From contig CH000077.1 in assembly GCA_000149265.1 (NCBI GenBank), positions 79,893-143,892 of the forward strand: DNA of 64,000 bases, written 5' to 3'. Below, piece by piece: positions 56,965 through 64,000 of this stretch. Position numbers and translations under genes: made by a program. The DNA is from Ciona savignyi (lineage: Eukaryota > Chordata > Ascidiacea > Phlebobranchia > Cionidae). Position 1 is the stretch's first letter. The number at the start of each line of letters is the position of its first letter. The notes under the pieces are model-generated. The model was not told where the DNA came from. It saw nothing but the letters and a program-made list of their open reading frames with translations, and did not search any database.

Positions 56965-59900
56965 TCAAGAAGGTTCTTCATTTTTACTATAATCTCTCGC
57001 TCCAAATATATTGGTCCCAACTCGCACCATCGTGCTTCCTGCACCAATCTGTGGTAAATATGGGTGGATTAAATAGGATAGGATATTTATGTTTATCCCC
57101 GTGAATGGGAAAACCAAGGGTGCCAATACACGGACAATCGTCAGATCACCTCAAGCCCACCGTTGGGTTACCGGAGCTATTGTGTGTGTTGCGTATGATA
57201 GACATGTTCCTTCAATTTGGTGGATCCCATTTATCCGCTGAGTTCAGGCAATGTCCGTTAAGTGCCTTGCGAAAGGTCACAACCGACCATTATCGAACCT
57301 ACCACCTTTCAGATAAAAGGTGTCACACTAAACCACCACACTAACCGGCCGGATAAAATGAACCAGATTAGAGTACAAAACAACCAGAGGTTAACTGTTT
57401 GCTACCTAGTCGGCTGTGTTCTTGGGAAAGGCATTTAGCGGACAGTGTCCTGACTTAATAGAATATGGGTTCTACTAAATTAAAGAAAAGTGTGAATCAT
57501 ACACAACACACTGCAATAGGTCCGGTAACCCGACAGTGGTCGGGAGGTGATCTGACAATCACTCAGTTTAGAACGTTTCATTACGTAGTTGTGAAGTTAT
57601 CTGCCGAATGCAATATTTTTGGTAACTCTAGTGAGTAAGGTGATGACAGTTGCCTGTGTGAGAACGCCAATTGCGTTTTCCCATTCACGAGGATAAACAT
57701 AAATAACCTAATATCCAAACAAACACTCACCGCTTGTTCATAGTCACAGGACATGCCCATACTCAACTCCAAATCACTTTCATTCAACCCTAATTCCGAA
57801 CAGACGTTTTTCCGGCAATCGAACAGTAGTTGGAAATCGGGGTTAGGTCCGGAGGTATAGTCATGCCCTGGTGCCCCTATGGTCATCAGTCCAGCCAGTT
57901 TTAACTTGGGGCAGTTGGTATTAATGTGTTTAACGAGGGCACTGCACTCTTCAGGCTTTATTCCACTTTTGCCTGAGAATATAGAAATTTTAATATGACT
58001 TCAGCATAATATAAACTGACTGTTGTTAGGGTGCTTTAAATGAACAAAACGACTTATTTAGGCAATTATGTATTACATGATATGATTGACTTGTTTAGGC
58101 ATTACATTGAAAGACAACTTGTTTAATGACTGACCTGTTTTTTTAGTAAATTGACTGACTTGTGTATGTATAATAATATATTGGACTTGTTCATACATTA
58201 AATAAGCCGAAGTGTTAAGGATTTACATGAAATGACATACTTCTTTAGGCACTACATAAAAGAGATACTTGTTATGTCATACCACCAGTACTAAGCCACC
58301 CATCCCCAACCAAGCATTCCAAACATCAATAGGTTCTAACAAATTAAAGGAACATGTGCGATGTGCATCATACACAACAAACTGCAATAGCTCCGGTAAC
58401 CCGACACTGGGCGAGAGGTGATCTGACGATCAGATCTGCCTGTCTGTTAACCCCTTGGTTTTCCAATTCACAGGGATAAACATGAATATTCTATCCCTAT
58501 AATCATTCCAAACCAACTTACACTCCTCTCCACTTGTATTCACTTGCACGAGGACTTTGAGAGGTTCCGGAGCTTTCCACCGCGAGTTGACAGCGTCAGC
58601 TTCTATCGAGCCACTCAGGGTTTCCAGCATGTAGAGGTTCGACACCCTCATAAGCATGCTTGCCATCTTCTTCTGGAAGCTTCCGATGTAATGCCACTTT
58701 ATATCAGGACAGAGTTCAGCCATCTGGTGGGAATGGTGTTAGTTTGGTCATATTACATAAGATATGATTGAATATTCATAGTTATTTTTTTTCACCATGC
58801 CAAGTTTCGAAAGGATTGGATATTCATGTTTATTTTTTATTTATTTTTTTTACAGTGCTAAGTTTCGAACCCATGATAGGCTCATTACCACAACCGTTTT
58901 TTTGTATAAGAGTCGGTATATGTATCAGTAGTGTCTAGTGTTAACCATTCGGCCACACAACCGTACTGGTACTATATTTATGTTTATTACTATAAATGGG
59001 AAAACCAAGGAGGTTACCACACAAGTGTCAGATTACCTGGTGCCCGGCGTCGGGTTACCGGAGCCATTGCAGTGTGTTGTGTATGATTAATCTAAACCTG
59101 CAACCCTTCGACTGAAAGGTGAAGCACTAATTCTCCACAAAAATATTTAAAAAATGTAGAGTAACAAATTAGAACACCTATAAATCGGTAAGATACTTAG
59201 TCGGTTAGTGGGTAGGCTAAGGTTAACTAGCTGCTTGCTTAGTTTTCGCACTTAAAAAAGACATGCAATGGATATGGGTTCCATAAAGCCTAATTTAGTT
59301 AAAATTCTTAACAAATTCTATTTATCGATATGCCATATGTCTATTGAATTCAGCACACTCTTAAAGTTCCATACACCTAATTTTACTTGGGTTGGTGCAT
59401 AGTGATAAAAAACATTAACTAAAATATTTTCCTACACTTCAATGTAAATATTTTCCTACACTCAATCATACCAGTATAACATTTAAATAATAAAATCTAA
59501 CAAATAACAGGAGTATCATTAAACCAGGTGACCCAAAAAACAAGATTAAACAGTTTCAAATTTTATTAACAGAAAATAGATATCAAAGTAATTAAGAAGA
59601 CACACAGTAACAGCCATTTGTATGATTACCGCATGGCCACTTAAGATATTACAGTGTGTTGTATACATACATTACAATTAGATAGGCAATTAAAGGGAAA
59701 ACTAAAAGGATGGAAAGCAGAAAAGTGAAAGGGAGGGAAACTGCACAGCAAAATAAAGATTAGGGTTATTGAGTTAGTTTTAAACATGACGTTGGAGTTA
59801 GGGTTAGTTCTGGGGTTGAGATTAGTGATTAGGACAGGGTTTAAATTAGTTTTAGTAATTTTAGTGAGCAGTTTCCCCCTTTCCCTCCTTAGCGTTTCCC

Positions 59901-60682
59901 CTCAATTTCACAGCTAACGGCAACTGGTTTCGATCAAATCAACTTACATCGGGACTATTAGATTTGAGGATGAGTTCTTTCAAGTAATTCTCACCAAAAT
60001 GTCGTTGCCCAGCATCGTAAGCCTCTCGGATCAAACTCAACGGCTTCGTTTTGCTCACTGCGATTAACACTGGGTCTCGCTGTGGTAGATGCTGTAATGG
60101 AAATATCGGATGTTAATTGCTGGTATCTTATTAATTTTGTTTGGGTTTTATATTTCACTTCTTATTTCATATTGTTTGGTTTTAATTTTGTTTGCACATT
60201 ATTGTTTTTCACTTAGGTTTGGTGGCTCCTCACACTGGACATTGCAATAATTCCCATACCTCCAGAAAGAAGTGGCTTGGGTAATTATGTTTTATATTTG
60301 TAAACGGGAAACTACAAGACAGGTTATCAAACAGGCAATCGTCAAAATACCTTATGAATACTTCATGCCCACCATTGGGTTAGCTATTCCATCTGATAAG
60401 TCAAACTCACAAATCTAGTTACCAAAGCTATTGCAGTGTATTGTGTAAGAGACGTATAAGAAACTATTAATTCAATGGGTTTAGGTGATGTTTGCTATGT
60501 TTCTTGTACAAGGACCAAACAGATCAGCTTACAACCAGTTTCCAACCTACAAACCTTCAGAGCAAGCTATTCGGACTAAAACCTTCACTATAACTTGCCT
60601 CAGGTCTGTTCTGTGTAGCACGATTAATTCCGAGACGAATTCCCGCAAGATTTGAAGCGATGTCAGGTAAAACTTGAGGCAT
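56965..60682 (-). CDS. PLPBP: PLPBP, pyridoxal phosphate homeostasis protein (YggS/PROSC family), complete, 5 exons
   Basis: Read on the - strand, the exons are 60682-60599, 60091-59948, 58723-58522, 57972-57731 and 57048-56965, totalling 756 nt (251 aa). Exon 1: [20 protein letters not shown]. Exon 2: [20 protein letters not shown] then [13 protein letters not shown]; the Lys of SKTKP is the expected PLP Schiff-base residue. Exon 3: [35 protein letters not shown]. Exon 4: [20 protein letters not shown] and [14 protein letters not shown]. Exon 5: [18 protein letters not shown] then NEEPS and a stop. These are the hallmarks of the alanine-racemase-like TIM barrel that binds PLP and buffers it in the cell. 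Human PLPBP is about 275 aa. Intron 1 uses a GC donor (GAG|gcaagt); the others are GT-AG. The vertebrate VRIGSTIFG reads VRVGTNIFG here. A USP20/33-like gene starts 0.9 kb away divergently. Confidence 0.93.
57073..57353 (-). repeat. SINE-A copy, full length
   Basis: Tail aataggataggatatttatg to head cactaaccggccggat. It begins 25 bases upstream of PLPBP exon 5 (intron 4). Confidence 0.85.
57385..57570 (+). repeat. SINE-A copy, both ends incomplete
   Basis: gtttgctacctagtcggctg to ggaggtgatctgacaatcac. A tail-end fragment (gcgttttcccattcacgagg) follows at about 57640-57715. Intron 4 of PLPBP. Confidence 0.75.
58325..58498 (+). repeat. SINE-A 3' half
   Basis: taggttctaacaaattaaag to catgaatattctatccc; intron 3 of PLPBP. 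Confidence 0.8.
58850..58970 (-). repeat. SINE-B copy
   Basis: ttttttacagtgctaagttt to agtgttaaccattcggccac. A SINE-A fragment follows at 58975-59135 (-) and a short SINE-B/SINE-A junction piece precedes it at 58787. Intron 2 of PLPBP. Confidence 0.8.
59693..59906. mobile_element. MITE of the GGGAAACTGCACA family
   Basis: Left aagggagggaaactgcacag, right gagcagtttccccctttccc. The core is the complement of the 27452 copy (ctggggttgagattagtgat). Intron 2 of PLPBP, 40 bases from exon 2. Confidence 0.75.
60278..60575 (-). repeat. SINE-A copy, degraded
   Basis: ggcttgggtaattatgtttt to gagcaagctattcggactaa; intron 1 of PLPBP. It ends at the GC donor side of exon 1. Confidence 0.6.
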
Positions 60683-61585
60683 GATTTTATATTTCATGTT
60701 CAAGAAAGTCCACCAATGCAACTCATGTTGTAACTTATACAACAAACGCTTAATAAAACCTAAAACCTTTACAAAAATGCATAATTTAACACAGGGAAAG
60801 TAAAATAAACACATCTTAATTTATAAATCGCCTAATAAAAAGTTAAAATAAAACAACATCCATCCATTAAAGTAACATCTAATTTTACGTGCAGTAATTT
60901 TACATTTAATTTTACAGTTACACTGTCGTTGTTTCTATGTTTCTGCGAGTTTTTAATAAAAACATAATTATCAACACGACCATAGGAACTAGGTATTTCA
61001 TCAAACTCATCGGTCCAACATGATCCTATTACACAAACATCAAACATTGTGTAGAAAATGTCAAAACAAAAGCTGCTAGACAATTTTGTAACTGAATGGT
61101 TAACGCGACCGATTCTTATAACAATTTTTAAACAAAAAACTGTCTCATGTAGCACATCATAGATTCGAGGCTTTACACGCCATATGAAAAAACACGTAAA
61201 ATCCATAATTGTCTTTCAGAATTTAAATTGTATATTTTTAGGAAGCTTTTTTAATTGCATTTTGGATAAAAATGAAGTCAGGGTTAATAATTATTGCGAT
61301 AATGATTTGTAATTTTGCAAAATGTGCTGACTAACGAAATAAAACTTTCTGCTGACTCAGTGGTGGAAACGGAGATGATTTTCTTGAAATTACAGTTTAG
61401 CAAACTAAAATTACAAGTTTAGCAAAATAAATTACAGTGAAATTTGTTGTATAAATGTATATAAGACTGTCAGGAAAGGAAAAAACATTAAAAAAGTTTT
61501 ATTTTGTGTATATTTCTTGTATTTTTCACTTTTTAGAAGTGATTATTTTTTTGTGAAATGGACGTTTTATGACCTGTATATTATA
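60683..61585. promoter_or_regulatory. divergent intergenic region between PLPBP and the USP-like gene
   Basis: About 0.9 kb separates two head-to-head start codons, so this stretch should hold both promoters and 5' UTRs. It is AT-rich. A degraded SINE-B copy (tggttaacgcgaccgat, with ttcgagg downstream) lies at about 61085-61190. No clear TATA box was assigned. Confidence 0.45.
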
Positions 61586-62572
61586 ATGGAACCTGAAAGT
61601 TGCCCACATTTGAAGACAGCAGTGCGGAAATCCAACCAATACCTGCTTACAAAATCAGAGGTATGGACATCATGTCTTATTTACCAGGAAGTAAACTGCA
61701 CAACAGTTAACGGAAAAAATAAGGGGGTGTAACAGAAAAGGAGGAAAACTACTTACTAAAACTATGGAAACTTGGAAAAGTACACCAAATAGAAGCCCCA
61801 ATTTTAACCATAACAGAAAACTAAAAGGAGGGAAACTTCACACTAAAATGAAGATAGTAAAATTAGTTTTAAAAATGGGGTTAGAGTTACGGTTAGTTCT
61901 CGACTTAAAATTAGTTTTAGGACATAGGTAAAAATCTAATTTGCTGTAGTATTTTGCCAGTTGCCACAGTATTTTTTTGTCAATTGTTGGATTTTCAGTT
62001 AACGCCATATTTGTTTTGGTATATATATATGTGTATATATTTGACGTGTATTTTCAAATTGTTGGTGGTAAACGCTGCAGCGAAAGAAACAAAAATAAAA
62101 ATTGTAATTTTAATGATTACCCATGTTAAAGCACCCCATGTGTTTCCCAAACCTCTTAAGAAAAATACATAAGTTTCCTATTCTGCTTCTAAGCTTATCT
62201 AATATGAAAACAAAACAACAATCTCTACCCGGTACATCTTTCTTGCTAATGTAACGAATCGACTCGGTAGGGTTCGATAACCTCTTTACTTGACCGTGTA
62301 TTCTAACTGCCCTCATCAAAATTGGCAACATGGGAAAAACAAGGAAAACACGTAATCAACCAAATAAACCAATCACAAAGCGCCAACAAAACGGAAAACT
62401 AAAAAGAGAACAACGTCACAAATAAATAGAATTAAAGAAAATGGCACAGAGGGTGATACGAAAACTCCATACACCACACTAATTTATATTTATCTAAATA
62501 TAACATTGTTGTTTTCAGAGTTTATGCCAAATATGCGGAGGGGAGGGTCCAAACCTATGGGCATGTTTACAG
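61586..62572 (+). CDS. USP20/33-like ubiquitin hydrolase, first two coding exons (zf-UBP start); continues beyond window
   Basis: Exon 61586-61660 reads MEPESCPHLKTAVRKSNQYL then LTKSE and ends GAG|gtatgg in phase 0. Exon 62519-62572 follows gttttcag, reads SLCQICGGEGPNLWACLQ and ends CAG|gtatgt, again in phase 0. The joined CPHL...LLTKSE-SLCQIC..EGPNLWACLQ matches the start of the UBP-type zinc finger of USP20/USP33 (CPHL...CQ.C...GPNLWACL). The first Cys and His and the C-x-x-C pair are zinc ligands. The rest of the finger (usually ..CGE...DHSTIH) and the catalytic domain were not found before 64000. Another zf-UBP deubiquitinase cannot be excluded. Confidence 0.65.
61718..61930. mobile_element. 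relic of the GGGAAACTGCACA MITE family
   Basis: aaaaggaggaaaactactta and aaaggagggaaacttcacac appear in tandem, followed by the gttagagttacggttagttc core. Intron 1 of the USP-like gene. Confidence 0.55.
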
Positions 62573-64000
62573 GTATGTGCTGTGTAGACATATCAGAATT
62601 GGGAGGTTCAGCAGGTCAGCTCATTCAGACTACCAACCGACCCGTATGGAAAGTACGTCACTTTTCGCCAAGAGTGTGCACGCATCAAATATTTGAGTGC
62701 GCAGTGTGCAAACGTCCAAGATAAAAAAAAACTCGAGTGTGCAGCTGCCGTACTTTCTATACTGGCCAACTGATAGGTGGTATGATTGACACCATTTGCT
62801 AGATGGTTAAAATTGCATTATTGGGAAAAACTTAGGTGTTAAACAAAAAGCTTAGACTGCAAAGTAAAGGAACAAAATCTATAGGCTTCTTCACACTGCA
62901 ATAGCCCGATTATGGCAAGAGAAGAAATGTTTGTATGTGTTTTAATGCCCCTCTATATTCCTACTATATTCTAGTATTGTGCATTGCTTAATGGATTAAA
63001 AGTGGTCAAACAATTATTTTGATAGTTACCAGGTAAATATAACATGAAAATCTATAACCACTTGTATAAATATTGCTTGTAACTGCAGTTGTGGACATTA
63101 CACAGTAGGCCTATATAATATATTAAGACTTTTATAATGTAATTGTGTAATATAAAACAAGTATAAAGTCGTACACTTCCTTTTTCAAGGTAATTGCTTA
63201 TTGAGTGGTAGTTTTCTTACAAAAATCTGTTAAATTTTCTTGCTTTTATTATTGGTAAACTAACTACAAATCAGTTAACTCTTAAGTCTTAACAACACGA
63301 AGCATTATAGCACAATCTTATTTCCAAAATCTAATTTCTAACTATTCCAATATTAAACTTTACATCCCTGATATATTGTTTATATTCTTTAAAAAAACAC
63401 TATTTACACAATATTATCCTTATTAACCCTACAATAATGTTTGTACAAGCAGCTTATTGATAGGATGTGTCACATATCAAACAGATCATTAATTCAAATT
63501 GCTGCCGCGTAAACATTAATATAGACTGCAGACTAATCTATTTATAGGCAACGTTATCATAGGAAGAGAGCTTATTTTGAAAACCTAGATCTATCTAAAA
63601 TTTAAAAAGTGTGTATAACTCTTACACATAAATTTCCCTTTGAGTTATCCAAGCGATACCACATGCATAAATTCTGGAGTTATTTGACAATAACTGTGTT
63701 TAAATCATTGTTGGGTTTAGCGGGCCACGTCTAATTTTATCGAATTTTAATAATTTAATCCCTTGTTTTTAGACGTGTTCTAACGACTGTCGTTTTGCCG
63801 TTTTTTCACGTTTTCCCAACCTTTTTTGTTTAATAGTCCCGATTTATGTTTTCATCGTGGAAACAAAAAAAAAACTAAAACTAAATTCAATGTTGATCTC
63901 CCTAACAACTTATCTAACTATAAATATTTCCAAATTACCAAGGATATATCCTTTAATGTTTTTTCTACAAATTATCTGATAACCGTGAATAAATTCTTCA
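62573..64000. other. intron 2 of the USP-like gene (continues off the window)
   Basis: No exon with zf-UBP continuation was found. AT-rich, with a repeat C copy at 63716 and nothing else supportable. Confidence 0.5.
63716..63885 (+). repeat. repeat C copy, second subfamily
   Basis: gtttagcgggccacgtctaa, agacgtgttctaacgactgt, cgttttgccgttttttcac, tcatcgtggaaacaaaaaaa then actaaaactaaa. Near-identical layout to 21032. Confidence 0.78.

Noticed and set aside
60832-61206. 124-codon minus-strand frame upstream of PLPBP
   Set aside because: Contains a SINE-B relic and low-complexity residues; lies in the presumed promoter/5' UTR and does not join PLPBP exon 1.
1-64000. LTR elements, retroviral genes or long LINE reverse transcriptase frames
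   Set aside because: No paired LTRs and no reverse transcriptase or integrase motifs were seen in any long frame.
1-64000. CRISPR array or bacterial operon
   Set aside because: The regular repeats found are SINE-derived or splice-donor minisatellites without unique equal-length spacers, and the genes are spliced.

Overview
The window is eukaryotic, AT-rich and intron-rich. Short exons with GT/AG borders are embedded in dense tRNA-like SINEs, MITEs and minisatellites. The metazoan PLPBP and USP20/33-like genes, the short introns and the repeat style suggest an invertebrate chordate, most likely an ascidian tunicate of Ciona type. The species call is inference. No rRNA genes, CRISPR arrays, retroviruses or LTR elements were seen.

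Left (1-7.8 kb): the last two exons of a WD40-repeat gene (+), then the 3' part of a gene for a Thr-rich (mucin-like) single-pass membrane protein with a Tyr-rich cytoplasmic tail (+). Both lie among SINE copies and minisatellites.

Centre (9.4-50.5 kb): three complete tandem paralogues, here called A (11286-22663), B (25686-34361) and C (39301-49720). All are on the + strand and all have 13 coding exons with the same intron phases and near-identical exon lengths. I assembled each from splice signals; they give 739, 736 and 734 residues with no internal stop. Each encodes a secreted right-handed parallel beta-helix (pectin-lyase-like) protein. Its layout recalls bacterial carbohydrate-active beta-helix proteins: an N-terminal FYV/ID..xGND motif, an RLIRARKPN turn, WTAERRxI, a LDxVGEFYCD block, and a C-terminal DPxF..DDYRL..SPA end. 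Some exons are almost identical at DNA level between particular pairs (A/C exons 7 and 12, B/C exon 4), which points to gene conversion. Repeats sit on splice borders: a SINE insertion duplicated the C exon 2 acceptor, minisatellites have copied the donors of C exon 2 and A exon 8, and a dispersed repeat appears to supply the B exon 4 acceptor.

Right (50.5-64 kb): an orphan signal-peptide-like exon (52.2 kb), two hAT non-autonomous elements with perfect 8-bp target duplications, a complete five-exon PLPBP gene on the - strand (PLP homeostasis protein, 251 aa) and, divergently transcribed, the first two exons of a USP20/33-like deubiquitinase whose zf-UBP finger continues beyond the window.

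A-C look like a functional unit, a family of secreted and probably glycan-facing proteins. The flanking genes are unrelated. Two tRNA-like SINE families (here SINE-A, about 285 bp with a TATCC tail, and SINE-B, about 115 bp), a third repeat with a Not I-like GGCGGCCGC head (repeat C), and several MITE families fill most non-coding space.
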